Below are positions 10,629 to 24,627 of a stretch of DNA of 64,000 nucleotides, piece by piece. The first letter of the stretch is position 1, and each line of letters starts with the position of its first letter. Under the pieces are notes generated by a model. It worked only from the letters and a program-made list of their open reading frames with translations, was not told the DNA's origin and ran no database searches. A program made the translations under genes and the position numbers. This DNA is from Populus alba (lineage: Eukaryota; Streptophyta; Magnoliopsida; Malpighiales; Salicaceae), in assembly GCF_005239225.2 (NCBI RefSeq), contig NC_133293.1, forward strand, positions 20,490,333-20,554,332. The letters run 5' to 3'.

Positions 10629-12234
10629 TTAGGCAACCTTGGTTACCACTGCAGAGACCATCTTGTTCATGCCACACACACCATGTCCCCTGCAAAGCCG
10701 GTAATATCCCTTCTCTCCCCAATGCTTTCCCCATGAGTTCTTGATGATCCAATACGGCTTGTATCCAAATCTAAGAATGGAGTACCCTCTTGCACCATAC
10801 CCGACAAGAAGAACACCATGGTTGAGCAATTTCTTGCCGCAGATAAGTGGGCAGGAGACTCCTCCGATGTAAGTTTGCATGAATATTGCATTCAATCCAA
10901 CTGCATTTTCCCAGATAAAATGTTTATCAGTATCGGCTATCGCTGACTACGACATGCAAATGACAAATACGATGTAATATCGCAACCGATGATATAATGT
11001 AATGGAAGACGAAACCATATGTATCCATAAATGCTACTCTTCATGATAGAAGGCAACTCACTTGCAAGAGGTCCATGGTGAACTAAATTTGCCGCAATTT
11101 GGTTCTCGTCAACAGCGATATTGGTGAAATTAGCAACCTTTACAGCTATCTTCTCAGGATCAAACTTGCATTCGCCACTTTTACCTGTATAAGGGTATGA
11201 ACTCTCCTCTTGTAACCCCCCTGCTTCAATCAAATACCTGTAGGCATTGGTCATGAGTCCTCCGCCGCAACCATCGTCGCATGAAGCCTTGTCTGTCTTG
11301 TCACACTGCGCAAAAATCCGAGGAAATGACCAAACATATATAATAGAGCTTTCAGGCCTTGATCTATATGATAAAACCTCTCCAAATTGAGGTGATGTAT
11401 GGAGACCAAAATTATTGGTGCTAGCTGTGATGGTACCTAGGTGATCAGAATAAGAGATTGAAAGGGCGAATCGGAAACTAACCACCCTGTCACAATCAAC
11501 AAGCTGTTGTTCACTGAGATTGAGAAGCTTCCCTGTTGCAATAAAATTTGCTCCTTCAACAGATCCAGTGGTACTAAAAGCCCAGCATGATCCACAGGAA
11601 CCCTGCATTAGACCCACAAGCACATAAACAAATGTAGAAACTATGAATTTGCACATCTCCCCAGCCCTTTTCAGCGCTGCTGAATAAAATTTAGAAAATT
11701 AGCCCTCCAATATAGTAGAAACTGTACCTGAGTCTCGACATCAGTGACAGCTCCTTTCTCTCTCCAATCAAAACTATCAGGCAAACCACTTGCATCCATG
11801 AAAGAAACAGAACCTTTCTCCACTGGTAAAGTACCACCACCCAAAACACCAGCATACATTCTCTCGAATTCCTCCTCGGTCAAGTCCATAAACGGAGTGA
11901 CCCCATGAATTGCAGTGGGGTCCAGTGCCTGGTGCTCAACAGCTCTGATCAAGTTCTTGCCGAAGATCCCAAAGCGGTGCACGTACTCTTCTCTAGTTGC
12001 ATATTCTTTGTTGTGCTCTTTTATAAACATCTTGAACTTCTCTTCAGTTCCCAGAAGGTTAAGACCATTTTTCATGAACTTCCTGTTGTCAAGGGCAGGA
12101 TTGCCTGTGACTTGGAGGATTGTTGGGTCCTGTGGGTTGTCATAGAGATCAGTTACAGCAACTGTTACTGGTGAAAAGGTTAGGAGTACTGCAAGGATTG
12201 CAGTGCATGTTAGAGCTGGGGTTTTATGGATCAT
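10629..12234 (-). CDS. papain-family cysteine protease, RD19 (cathepsin F-like) type
   Basis: Four exons on the minus strand: 12234-11728, 11602-11483, 11305-11062 and 10900-10629. All introns are GT-AG and phases agree, giving 380 aa. Residues 1-26 are a signal peptide. An I29 inhibitor prodomain follows (about 60-125, with [12 protein letters not shown] and [11 protein letters not shown]). The mature C1A protease begins near [13 protein letters not shown]. Catalytic residues are in place: Gln169 (oxyanion), Cys175 in [10 protein letters not shown], His318 in [11 protein letters not shown] and Asn345 in [21 protein letters not shown] and [10 protein letters not shown] are typical of RD19. 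There is no granulin domain. RD19 proteins are vacuolar proteases induced by drought and pathogens; Arabidopsis RD19A is recruited to the nucleus by the PopP2 effector. The exon 2 donor was chosen as GTG|GTTAGT because it preserves family spacing between DCD and CDK. Intron 1 sits directly after the oxyanion Gln. Confidence 0.93.
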
Positions 12235-14016
12235 ATCTTCTTGTTGATTTCTTGCTCTTGGAGGGCTCTGGTGTAAGGGAAATGGCAGTGCAAAGAAATT
12301 TGACGTTTCTTTTTCAGTTTTCTAGATGTGGCTAATCTAATTACTGTCTTATCCTTGTATAGAGAAATGAAGTTAATCATGTGATATAAATGAGCAGCCA
12401 ATAATAATAATATGACAGGTACAATAAGATCTAAAAATAAAAATAAATCAAATAATTCAGTAAGTAATCCATTCAGGTACATTGTTACAATCAATGATTG
12501 TGAATTGTATTGATTTCTCGTATAACTAATTATTTACAATTTAAGATTAATTATATCAGGTTTATATTGATTTTTGAATCAATAAATTTATTTCCATCAT
12601 ATTTTTATAATTTGATTTATATAAAATAGTTCTTAGATAATATATTTATGAGTTTTTTTTATTGGGTTTTTCACAATTAATTATTTATAATTGAAGATTA
12701 ACTATGTTAGATTATACCAATACTTGAATCAACAGAAACCCGTTTTTGCTTTTATGACTTGATCCATGTGATGGTAATTTCTAAATAAGGTGGTGAATTT
12801 ATTCTGGCTTGATGGAAATAATGGGAAAGGAGCAAGGGTGTTTGAGGAATTAAGTGAAAACGTTGGTGCATGCAAAGGTTATGTTTTCGATGGAAGACAC
12901 GTAATGGGGCGCGTGTCCTATTTAGGATGGCATCAGCTTTGCTACGTCAGTGGCTTGAATGGCCGCTGAACCTTGGAGGTGCCGAGTGAGAGCTTATCTC
13001 GAACAAGTGCACCCGCTTTTAAGGATCGCTGTTAAATTTGGTTTTATATGTTGTTTCACTGTCGCTCGGAATTCCATCTGAAGTTAATAATAATCAGATT
13101 ATCTAGTTCAATGTCAAGAAATTCAGAAAAATAAATTTTAATTAAAATATCTTCAATGTTAACTTATTACAGCATACTTGGAAAAAAAAAAAAAAAGAAC
13201 ACTCACGTATTAAGAAATTCTATAATGTTTGGAAATATGATTGAAATTATATTTTTTTAAAAAATTATTTTAATTTTTTTTATATTTAGATTGTTTTGAT
13301 ATGTTATTTTAAAAATAATTTTTAAAAAATAAAAATTATATTATTTTAATATATTTTTAAATAAATTAAATATTAATATATTTTGAAACAAAAGGTCTAT
13401 CCATGGTATTATGGGCTGCAGGCAAATTCAGCCTTCTGGCCTGATCCATCAATAAAGAAGGGCCTTATTTAGTTCTTCTGTTCATCTCTGTAGACTCGGC
13501 TTTGTGAAAGTTTCAAAGCCCAGTACGAGGAGTGGATCGGTTAAGGTAGGATGTCAAGCTGTTCACTTCAGCAGTAGCAACTAGGAATTTCTCTGTTGAC
13601 TAATTAAGGAGATGCTTTTGTCAGCAACTTGTTGGGGTGGGAATCATTCTTGCCTCTGCAGCAAGAAACCTGAACTGGTCAAGGAGTAGCAGCCCGTTCC
13701 GTGTGAGAAAAATAATATTGCCGACGTTGACTGTTAGAGTGTGTTTTCTGTTCTTGGTGAGGAAGCCATGATCCAACGGTCCACCTCGTAGGTTCGGCTT
13801 ATATTATAAGATACCAGGCAACCAACTCCTCTCTCTCTCTCTGTTAAGCTAATACATAAAAAAAAGGTTGTCTGATTGATTGTCCCCCTTTGAAAGTAGC
13901 ACCTTCTGGATTTGTTTGACTACATACTCCTTTTAAAAAAAAAAAACAATGAATGAATGTTTGATTATAAATCTATGCTTGATCATTATTTTATTGTACT
14001 AAAAACAGAAATACAT
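12235..14016. other. intergenic sequence with protease promoter and repeat debris
   Basis: The first few hundred bases should be the protease promoter (minus strand). A diverged direct repeat of about 60 bp is seen at roughly 12520-12585 and 12668-12733 (ACTAATTATTTACAATTTAA versus ATTAATTATTTATAATTGAA, then AGATTAA). An AT-rich MITE-like block lies at about 13224-13395. No gene is supported. Confidence 0.5.
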
Positions 14017-14061
14017 GAGGTGCGTGTTTACTGTTCATATGAACAGTAAACCTAGCACCTC
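14017..14061. repeat. near-perfect palindrome
   Basis: GAGGTGC plus a 2-nt spacer, then GTTTACTGTTCAT directly against its own reverse complement, then a 3-nt spacer and GCACCTC. The inner 26 bp (14026-14051) are a perfect inverted repeat with no loop. It may be the joined ends of a collapsed transposon or a cruciform-forming site. No coding sequence is nearby. Confidence 0.9.
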
Positions 14062-16689
14062 ACTCTAGCGGTTGTGTGGCTCGAATTGTTAGTAGATTTA
14101 TTATCGTTAATATTTAATTTAAAGGGATATTGCTGCACACCATGTCAGGAACGAGGCTTAAAGACAAAAACGTATATGGAAATTTGGTGATCGCAAGATT
14201 CCCTCGCAAATGCCGGTTGATTTGGTTTCTGAAAGTTGGATCATGTGGTTTAATTAATTTTGCCTTTTCTTGCCATTTATTTTTATTATTAAGGTGGTTA
14301 TTCATATTAATTTGTATATATCTAGATTAACTTTATCAATTTTAAAATTAATAATTATATAAATTTTCAATAAACTAAGAGCACTCAAACTCATAATTAT
14401 TAAAAAACAAATTTGAAATTTAATCAATTAAGTTACCTCTTAAAGTTTATCTCAAATAACTTTCTTTTTATTAACATAGATATCCAAACCAGCTTACTCG
14501 TATCTCAATTAATTCTACAGGTCATAAAATTAATTATTATATAAATTTTTAATGGTACTAAAATTTGTGAATTTAAGCTAATATCTTCTAAAAAAATAAT
14601 AAATTTATGAGCTGAACCCTCAATATTTCCAAAACAATTTTATTTTGCCAGGTCATAGTTTTTTTTCATTCAATAGCTTGCGACGAAAATGGCATGGACG
14701 TAGTTATTACATCTAGCATGGTCTATAAATGGATTCAGTGATATACTTATATAGAACCTTGTACGCGTTAGGTTTTTTTTCTATCAAACCATCTTAAACA
14801 TTGACCAGTCAAAATCAATGATTTGGATAATATTTAACTAGGTTAATTTTATTCTTTTATCAAAAAAATATTGATACTATGTTATTTTTTACTAAGCCAA
14901 CTCGAAACCTTAATCCAATCAAATCTTATAAACACGGATATAATTAAATCATGCATGCAAGAGCATGCTCCTTGAAAAATGCTTGTGTGTGCAAGCATGC
15001 GGACTTCTTTCTTTTTTTCATTTTCTTCTCCTTTGCTTTTGAAATACTTATTAAAATACTGTTATTATTATAATAAAATATGAGAAATATATCACACAAC
15101 TGTTGAAATTACTTTTAATTTGGACTTCTAGGAACCAATCAAAAGATAGCTAACAGCTTGAAGATGTCATTCTAGCTAACAATTTCATTGAGTGCTTTGG
15201 ACTTGTTCCACCGTGGTCGATTTTAAAATAACAACATGGCAAATCAGTCAAAATGACTTGTCAGGCTGTGGAATTGCGTAATTCACGATTATTTATGTGG
15301 TCGGTTTGAATTAAATCATTATAAATCATAGGTTATAAAATAAAAAATAGAATTTTAAATCTGATAAATACCATTAACTAAAAAGTTGTTCCATTAATTG
15401 CAAGTCAATTCACACGTCATTCATGTATATTTTTTAAAATACTCAGGCTCGCTTGAAAAAATAGGGTAACATTGAATCAACTATTAGCAGCCGAAGGACC
15501 AGATGAAACCTCCTCGACAGGTTGACCGTGGGGGTCATGCTTTATTTTGCCCCAAAATCAAAGAAAGGAGTGACATGTCGCTATCTGATTGGTAAATCAA
15601 TTACCTAGCAAAACGGGGGCAGTTAACAGGTTACAGGATATTTTAATCCAGCACGTGCGTGGGCAATACAGAAAGCATCCACGTGGCAGAAACCTTGTAG
15701 CGTAAGAAAACGGATGGGTGGTAGGTGACCAAAGACCCACCAAATATATCGTGATACGATTCGTTTCTCGATTGTAAATATCGTGTTCCAGGATCCCCGG
15801 AAACGAGAATGTAATGAAGTTTTGGAATCTGCCTGGAATATTCACATTGGTTTTAAAGGAGATAAAGCCAAGAACTGGCCGAGCATTGCCTTACGGGAAC
15901 CAGTGGGCTCCAGCAAAGAAACTTGAGTCAAAAATCAAAATACAAAGCTTTGTTTTTTTAAGCTTCGTCTGCTGGTGGTGGTTCTGTTCTGATAGTGAGT
16001 GAGTATTTGGAAGCATGACAACCTTTGTTTTTATTGGGTGTATTTTATTTTTTTTAAAAAAATATATTTTTATGATTTTAACATATTAATATTAAAAATA
16101 AAAAAATCTAAAAAAGATATTAATATACTTTAAAGTACAATATACTTTTAAAAAATACCAAACATATATTTTCAAAAAATACTTTACATCACAGTACCAG
16201 TCACGTATACTTACTGATATTACCATTTACTTCCTTAATTTATTTTTTATTGTCGATATAATTTGGTAAAGAGATAACTTTTTTACAAATATACTATTTT
16301 GATATAAATGATATATTTAAACTCGCTATTGTTAAATTTAGTTTATTTGTTTAAAATTCAACCAGCATAATATTTTTTTTAGTTGCATGTGAATTTATTC
16401 AAGAATAAGCATTAAAACTAGAAAAAGGAAATTACTACTGGTTGTTCAACCACTTCTTCCTGCTGACCACGCACACAAATAGATAATTGGCCAGCGTCAC
16501 AATACGGGCAGGTTAATTTGCTTGTAAGCATAAAAAATTATATTCATGCGATATGAATATTTTAAAATAAATAAATAAAATCTAAGAATTTGATAATTTA
16601 AAGAGGTAGCCTGCACTATAAAATAGTAACCAAGGTAAAATAAAATATAATGAGCCGAGTTTCTCATGTTTACTTCCACACAGTTGACT

Positions 16690-17700
16690 TAATTTAATTA
16701 AAAAGTAAATATCCTTTTTAAAAAACTAGAGTCAACTATAATAAGTTTCAAAACCACAAGAAATCTCTTAAGAAGTTAATAAAAAAATAAGAAAATATAG
16801 GTGAATGGAATGAGAAAAAAAACCAAATAAGTCTGGATGAAACTTTATAAACTTAGATTAATATATCAAACTCATAACTCGTTAAATTATAGATCCAAGT
16901 TAATTCAAGAAACTCAACACTCATCAAATTAAATGCCAGGGGATGAAATCAAAAAAATTAATTTTATTTAAAAACAAAATTCCTTTTTAAAAAAGCTAAA
17001 TTTAACAATGATAAAAAATAATAATTAAATTCTTGACCCAGACTCAACCTAAAAGCTCAACTTCTGAAGAATTAGATGCTTGAGGATTAAATTAATTGAT
17101 TTATTTAATTTAAAAATAAAAATTCTTTAAAAAAACTAAATTCAACAAAAATCATAAAAAGATAATCTGTTTTATTTTCAAAACAACTAAAGAATCCTGT
17201 GGAAAATGAAAAAATATATATACTGGAAGATGAAAAAAAAACTTTAAAAAAGAAAAAAAAAAACCAGAAAGCCCGTGTCAATTTTGTAAATCTTAATTAA
17301 TCTCTTAAATCTGTAACTTGTTAAATTCTAGAATCGGACTTGACTAGGCAGTTAAATACCCCGTCAATTAAATATTAGTGGATGAAAACAATATAAAAAA
17401 AAATAATCCAAAAAAATCTGACAATGTAAAAAAAAATAAAATAGAAGCAATATACATGTAAAAAAAAAGATTTGTCTGGGAAAGAAAAAACTTGAGAATG
17501 ATGAAATTATATATATATAAAAGAAATTTCATAAAACATATGAAATAAAACAAATAAATTTGACATTTTAAAAAATATATTAAGAATGAGATTGAAAAAA
17601 ACCATTAATCTCGTAAAATATTATAAATAAAAAAATTACAATAAAGAGAATAGAGACAAAATCTTGAGGACAACAAACTTTAGATTCATTCATTTTTTTA
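16690..17700. repeat. degenerate A-rich tandem repeat region
   Basis: Three or four loosely related blocks of roughly 130-200 bp. Each combines a 'GATGAAAT or GATTAAAT' start, a TTTATTTAATTTAAAAA stretch, TCCTTTTTAAAAAA and a CTAAATTCAACAA-like end (for example about 16938-17005 and 17085-17150). The pattern resembles old LTR-retrotransposon debris. Boundaries are uncertain. Confidence 0.45.
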
Positions 17701-20700
17701 AAAAAAATTTAGCATGAGTACAAGAGATGGAAAATGGAAAAAAAAAAAAAAAAGATCACAAACACCAAATCATTAACAATTAAAACACGCGTGCTCCCTT
17801 ATACATGGAGAGAATACCGAGATGCTTCAACCATCATATTAAAAGCAAGGTTTTGGCTATTGGATGGTGCAACACACACCGTCCAAACCTAGTGGATTCG
17901 TGTGCTTTCAAATTTTTTTATTTGCAAAAATTATATTGCTGTTGTCCTAATGACATCCAATAACTATATAAAAAAAAATCAAATATAAAGGATAAAAGAA
18001 ACCCTAAATTAAATGCAAAACTCTTTAAATTCCGATGGTAATGACATAATTTAATTGTTTTAAAATCAAGTTAAAGAATAAAAAGTTCCTTGACTAAATT
18101 TTAAGTCTCCTTTTGTTGTTGTTAAGATTATTAAAATAACTTACACTGTGAAATAAAAATATAAAAAAATTATTTAACCCATTCATTTTTGCGATGACTA
18201 ATAAATTCAATGGAAAAAGCTCTCCACCGCCAAAAGAAAGGTAAAAGATTGTCAGTATGTTTTATATAATTCAATGCTGTAGTAATATATTTTTAACTGT
18301 TCAATTAACTAAATTGTTAGTATAGTGAATTCACATATTATTTAAAAAGGAATAGTTATATAAATTCACAGGGAAATATGTAATTTAATCTTAACATTAA
18401 TATATATATATGTATATATATAGATTATTTTAAGATGTTAGTTCTAAACTTAAATAAATAAAATAAAAAATATTATTTAAATATATTTATAAATAAAAAA
18501 TATTTCTTTTTAAAAATTACTATAACATTCTTAAACACCCGGTCATGTGCCGGATATGTATTATGTTTGCAATAAAAGAGTCAGACCAGTCACCAAAATG
18601 CAGTTGTTCGAGAAATCTGAGACCATTGGTAATTAGTTAGTTGCTTTGACAAGTATTGCCTAAAAAATGGAAATTTAAATAATAGGGATATATATACATA
18701 TAAAACTATTGCTTTTAAAATAACATGTGAACTAGTATATCGACAATTTAGTTATTTGGGATTAAAAAACTATTATTATAGCATTGAAATTCCATGGAAA
18801 TAATAACAGCGCACCTGCTCAAGAATGAGATGACTGCTTACTTTACTCGTGCGTGTGAAATGCATCATAAAAAGTAAAAAACTGTAAAATCATTATATTA
18901 TTCGCACCGATCCCCGTTATAGAAAATGTAAAAACAATCAACGCCACAGTCCCAGCATTAAATTCAAACAATGCTATTATGCTAGCGTGATGGGCTGAGT
19001 TTCTACCAAGCAAACAATAAATTAAATTCAATCTCTCTACATAACCCTGTAAAGACTTTTTACTGCCTTTTAAATCCAGCAAAACAAACACGTTGATTCG
19101 TGGATATTAAGAGGAAAGATTCAATTACCTCAAAATGCTGTCAATTCCGTTTTGATACATATTTTATTTTTTCAATTAAAATTATTTTAGTTTTTAAGTG
19201 TTTCGGCATACCGTTTTGAGATTGTATAATTTTTTTTTTAATTATAAATTATGCAATACAAACACAATGCCAAACAAATATAATTTTAAAATTTAAAATA
19301 TTTCTAAATAGTCAAGATTAAATAAATATTTAACTTAAAGTAATTCAACTTAAATAAAATATTAAAATATTATGAAAGTAAAATGTTTTAATACAAATAT
19401 TTTAAATATAAAGTTAGGTCAATATTATCAAGGCTAATGAAATCTAAAGCATCATTTATTTTGCTTAAATTCTAAAAAGTATAAACATGAAAAAACAACA
19501 TGAATATAAATTATATATATCAGTGATAAATCTAATTTTAAAAAATTAATATCATTATTAATGAAAATATTAATAATAATTTTTCCATATTATTATTATT
19601 AATATTATTATTATTGAAAATAGTAATGAAAAAGATTTTTTTATATTTGGGTGGTTTAATTAATTAAATTGAACAAGGTTTAATTTAATTCAATGGTTTT
19701 TTAAGAATGAAACGGAACATGTATAATGAAATCGGAATGCCCCGGCTAAAATTTAACCGAAAAATCCGAAACAGATTGAGATTTAAAATAAAATAAAACA
19801 TATTTTATTTTGTTTTATTTTTTTGAAAAATATAAAATATTTTAGCTATTTTAGACGAAACAAAACGTAAGTGACAACCTTACTCAAAACACGCAGATTT
19901 GGAAAAAAATTCGAAGACTTTGCAAGCAAGACCTATAAAGAACGTGCAATAAGTGAGGTAAATTAGGGCAAAAAATCTCAACTGGATCCAAAAAAAAAAA
20001 TCTCCGCTTGAATCGGCACGTTTATTGGACATTAGTACATTCCTTAATGTTAAATACCCTCCTTTTAACTTTTTTTTTTCTTTTATTTTAAGATCATAAA
20101 AAAGGATTTTCATGGTTTTAAAACGACATAGTCTTGTGAAATATTTCAATGGCATCCTGAATTGGATAATATTTGTCAGGACACGTGTTGAATTCTCATT
20201 TTCCTAATAAATTTGTTGGTAAGAAATAAAAAAAACGTGCAAATTTAAACCAGATATAAAAGGACAGTGTTTTTCTCTATTTAAAAAATAAAAAACGGAC
20301 TGAATCGTTTTTCAGATATAGAAAAGAATATTCTAAGCAATGTAATTTAAATTTCCGTTTTTTAGGCAATGCTAATCAAAGCAACTCGCTAATTACCAAT
20401 GGTATCGAAATTCTCGGACACCCACACGTCACTGGCGGGTTTGACTCTTCTGTTGCAAACATAATAATAATCTCCAACATATGATGGGGTATTTGAGAAT
20501 GTTCTGGTATATTTTTTATTTATAAATATATTAAAATAATATTTTTTATTTTAAAAAATTATTTTAAATATGAGTAGCTCAAAATTATCAAAAGTATATA
20601 AAAAATTATTTTTTTTAACTAAGCGCTATTTAGCTATAACCCTAAAAATAGGCTGCATCTTCATTAAATAAATGTTTGGAAAAGCGGGCCAACCAATATT

Positions 20701-20744
20701 TTCAAAAAATATTATTTAGTTTAATGAAAAATTTATTTATTTTT

Positions 20745-20877
20745 ATATATTTTGGATTGTTTTGATGTGTTGATTTTAAAAATAATTTTTTTTTTTTAAA
20801 TATCATTTTAATGCATTTCAGTGTAAAAAACACTTTAAAAATCAATCACAACCACACTTTCAAACAGATCCGCAGTT
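20745..20877. mobile_element. truncated MITE-type dispersed repeat
   Basis: Contains the family core TTTTGGATTGTTTTGATGTG...GATTTTAAAAATAATTTTT followed by TTTTAATGCATTTC and an end reading CAACCACACTTTCAAACAG. The same core recurs at 13224, 29895, 32694, 32984, 34720, 35325, 40738, 47740, 48688, 49312, 55060 and 60490. It is non-coding and short. Confidence 0.55.
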
Positions 20878-21562
20878 TCAACGGGTAGCAGCAGATAAAA
20901 TGAAAAAAAAAGAAAAACTCTATTTCAGTATCTAATGTTCAGAAATACCCAACTCTGACTACAGTAAGTTTTTCAATATTAACTCTTCAGTCTTCAATAA
21001 TAATAATAATAATAATGCCATCAATTAGTTTATAGATGCCAGATTTGAGAGTGACAATAAAAACTTCTAAAAATTATAGTTATTATTGAAAATTGTGAAA
21101 GTATAAGAGCTGAAATAATATATTTGATAAGTACAAGGACTAAAAACATAGAGTTAAGTTATAATATCGTTGTATTCGACGTTACGAAAAGGGACGAGAA
21201 ATTGAAACCCTGTGAAAAGACAGTTGAGATATTATTTTGAATTGCGGTTTAAACAAGATTGACTAAAGTTTAATATTTTTTTTTAAATTATTATTATATA
21301 TATATATATTTATTTATTTTGATATATTTATGTTTCCGCACTAGAAACCAACATACATTCATCAGTTCTCTTGTTGTTAAAGTACTCTGGTTTCTGCTAA
21401 CTTTTTTGGGTCTCAAAAGTCTTGAATTATCGCAGCAAAAAAGAGAAAACACAGTATCTAGAAACAAATACCGAAAAGGATGAGGGAAACTCCAAAATGT
21501 AAAAAAAACAAAAACAAAAGCAACCCTTCTTGTTAAATCTTGCTTTTTTTTTCCTTGAAGGC

Positions 21563-21585
21563 AGAGAGAGAGAGAGAGAGAGAGA
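21563..21585 (+). repeat. (GA)n tract in the 5' leader of the ACR9-like gene
   Basis: Eleven GA units, followed by further GA-rich sequence, end about 35 bp before the ATG at 21619. GA tracts in plant 5' leaders can bind BASIC PENTACYSTEINE factors. Here that is inference from position only. Confidence 0.85.
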
Positions 21586-21618
21586 AGAGAGGGAGAATAG
21601 AGAGAGAAAGTAGTGAGA

Positions 21619-24600
21619 ATGGGGATATTGCACGAGGATGTTGTTGTGATAAGTCAAGCGGAGAAGCCTGGAGAGCCGGCTGTGATTACTGTGAACTGTC
21701 CTGATAAAACTGGACTTGGTTGTGATTTGTGCAGGGTTATCTTGCTTTTTGGACTAAGCATTTGTAGAGAAGGTAAGTTTTTTTTTTTTTTAATGTTTTT
21801 GAAATCATTAATTTTGAGTTACTTTAGTTGGGGACTGTGATTTGTAGGAAAAAGATTGCTGAGTGTTTTCTTTTTTTCTAGATTTTATTGGTTGGATTTA
21901 TTTTACTGTCGGGATCTAATATTATTAATGAGAAAATAAATAACGATGGCTCTTATGTTTTTGTAAATTTTCTGTAGCTGAATGATCAATTTGGTGTTTT
22001 GATCGAATATCTGAAGGAGAACTAAATAAAAGGGAAATAATATATTTCTTGTTGGCACCCTGCCCCTTTATCTCTGCTTTGAAGGAGGTAGTTGGGATTT
22101 GCAGTTGAAAAAGTAGGTAGTTAATCTTACATTTTCTGTCATACTGAAACATAAATTGTGCATATTTAGGTTGCTGATGTTTTCTCTGATATCAAAGATA
22201 AGGTTCATGGTAAATTATACATGCATCTAACTGTTTTTTCCTTCCTGTTTTTCCAATTTCATATCATTATTTGAGATAGTTAATGAAACATGAGATTGCT
22301 CCTGGAGTTTTATTGTTTGTACACTTTTTCCTTAATCTCTCCTAATCCGTAGTTGATTAGTTTTTTTGAATTGATTTTGTATGGTGAAGATGCACAAACG
22401 GACGGGAAGTGGTGCTATTTAGTGTTTTGGGTGGCGGGGAAGCCTAACACAAGGTGGGATTTGTTGAAGAAGAGGCTATTGGAGGTGTGCCCGTCATATT
22501 TTTCAACCTCAGAATTTGACTACTACAAGCCTGAGAACCAACAGCCAAAGCCGCCGGATGTATTTCTGTTGAAGTTCTGGTGCTCTTATGACCGTGAGGG
22601 CCTTTTACATGGTAACCCAAAATTTCTTTCTGGAGAAATTGTGCCAACTTTTAAATCGGCTCTGCCTACATGGGAGCTTTGCTTTATGAGTATATTATTT
22701 CTAAAAATGTATGCCTGTTGAAATCTTTTGAGAACTTGGGAGAAGGAGTCTTGCTACGTGAAGTATATTGTTTCTCTATATGTATGCCTGATTGACACCG
22801 GGAAGCATTGAGATTCATAGCGTAGTTACTCTGTTCTGATAGGATGACTTTGAATTGGATGGAAAGGGAATGACTTAATGAATTCCTTCGGCCAGAAATT
22901 TTTTGCTATTGGAAATATAGGAAAGCACTGATCTTTCTCTTAATTTGCCTTATAAAGGAAAATGACGTCGACGTTGCGCTGTACTGTAATTATGTTTGTT
23001 CCTTTTACCCCTATCTTCTATAAATGAGCATTCTTATCCATTATTTGTGTTTTAATATAGGATCACAGGATGTAGAACAATCTCCTTTTACTAATCTTTG
23101 CTAACTAGGTGTGTTTTTTATTTTTTTTCCCTTTTTAGATGTAACTGAGGTTCTATGGGAGCTGGAGCTAACTATAAAAAGAGTGAAGGTGTCCACTGCT
23201 CCAGATGGGAGAGTGCTGGACCTCTTTTTCATCACAGATAATAGGTTGGTCATTCTCTGAAACTTTACTCAACTATGGTTATACATTTCTGTTTCTCTTT
23301 ATTCCATATCTGCTTTTGAAAGTGTAATTATTGTAATTATATGTCCTTATGGATGCTTTCCCTAAGGAAAAACAAGGCTACTTGCAATATGAAAACCACA
23401 CTGCTATAACTTCTGAGTCCAGAAATTGTCTTCGGTAGCTGCAAAAATGCTATCCACTCTGAATGTGCACTTATAAGTAATGGATTTGTGTGTTTGGAGA
23501 GAGAGAATCTGATGGTTTTCTTTCTTTTCACTTGCTAATCTATGGAATTTGACCATTTGTTATCAGGGAACTTCTTCGCACAAAAATGAGACAGGAGGAA
23601 ACAATTCATTATCTGAAGAATGTGTTAGGGAAGGCCTTGATTAGTTGTGAGATCGAATTAGCTGGGGCAGAAGTTACTGCATGTTCTCAATCATTTCTTC
23701 CTCCTGCAATCACAGAAGACATGTTTAATTTGGAGCTTCCCAATAAACACCGGAGTGGCTTTCTCGTTCCCAATCCTGTCTCTGTTACAGTGGACAACAC
23801 CCTCAGCCCTGCGCACACTCTCATTCAACTTCTCTGCAAGGATCACAAGGGTCTCAGTTACGATATAATGAGAACACTGAAGGATTATCATATCCAGGTA
23901 AGTAATTCGAAGCATGAACTATTTATATGTACTTGATGATGATAGCCTTTATTTATACTAAAAAATCATCATGGTTTTGCTCATGGAACCTGGTGCAGAA
24001 CTCTTAAAAAAGGTTCTGGGTTTCATTGAGCAATGGAAGTTCCCTAATGCTTCTCTTTCCTGGTGAGTCTCCCATTGGTTACCAATAATATTTATATGTG
24101 AAACATGAATTTATCTCAGATTTCTTATGGGCGTTTCTTTGCGAACCGAAAAGGAAACTGTGAGGTGGACTTGTTCTTAATGCAAGCAGATGGCAAGAAG
24201 ATAGTTGACCCCAACAAACAGAATGCCTTGTGTTCTCGTCTGAGAATGGAGCTTCTGCGTCCTGTAAGACTTGCTGTGGTTAGTCGAGGTCCTGATACTG
24301 AGCTGCTCGTTGCAAACCCTGTTGAGCTGTCTGGCCGAGGCCGGCCTCTCGTCTTCCACGACATTACTCTGGCTCTGAAGACCCTAAACACCCGCATCTT
24401 CTCGGTACCATTCTTCTTCCTTTCTTTGAGTGCACACATGATTCTATCCAAGATTATCTCACAGTTTATGCAATCTTTTATTTTCTCAGGTAGAGATAGG
24501 GAGACACATGATTCACGATCGGGAATGGGAGGTCTACAGAATACTACTCGATGAAGGGGATGGTTTACCTGTGTCCCGGAACAAGATCGAGGAGGGTGTT

Positions 24601-24627
24601 AGAAAAGTATTGATGGGCTGGGAATAG
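21619..24627 (+). CDS. ACR9: ACT domain repeat protein, ACR9-like
   Basis: Six exons: 21619-21772, 22390-22611, 23139-23244, 23567-23897, 24120-24404 and 24490-24627. All junctions are GT-AG and phase-consistent, giving 411 aa, which fits the family. The first ATG of the open frame is used. ACT-type motifs recur: VITVNCPDKTGLGCDLCRVI (exon 1), DVFLLKFWCSYDREGLLHDV across exons 2 and 3, and LIQLLCKDHKGLSYDIMRTL (exon 4), with a final ACT-like stretch from exon 5 into exon 6. ACR proteins are built from repeated ACT folds, which bind small ligands, usually amino acids, in regulatory proteins. Arabidopsis ACR9 and ACR10 are the closest type by memory. ACR9 has been connected to glucose and ABA responses, but ligand and partners are unknown. 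No catalytic domain is present. The exon 2 acceptor (GGTGAAG|ATGC) has a poor pyrimidine tract, but nearer alternatives create stops. ACR10 is the main alternative name. Confidence 0.9.

Larger units (their letters stand above)
14062..21561. other. long gene-poor AT-rich region
   Basis: No exon could be supported on either strand across 7.5 kb. It contains MITE-like AT blocks (about 16030-16170, 20488-20600 and 20745-20877), long A or T runs, and a degenerate A-rich tandem region at 16690-17700. The open frames here are low-complexity (Phe, Ile, Lys and Asn rich) and match shadows of A/T runs. The last few hundred bases should hold the promoter of the ACR9-like gene. Confidence 0.55.
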
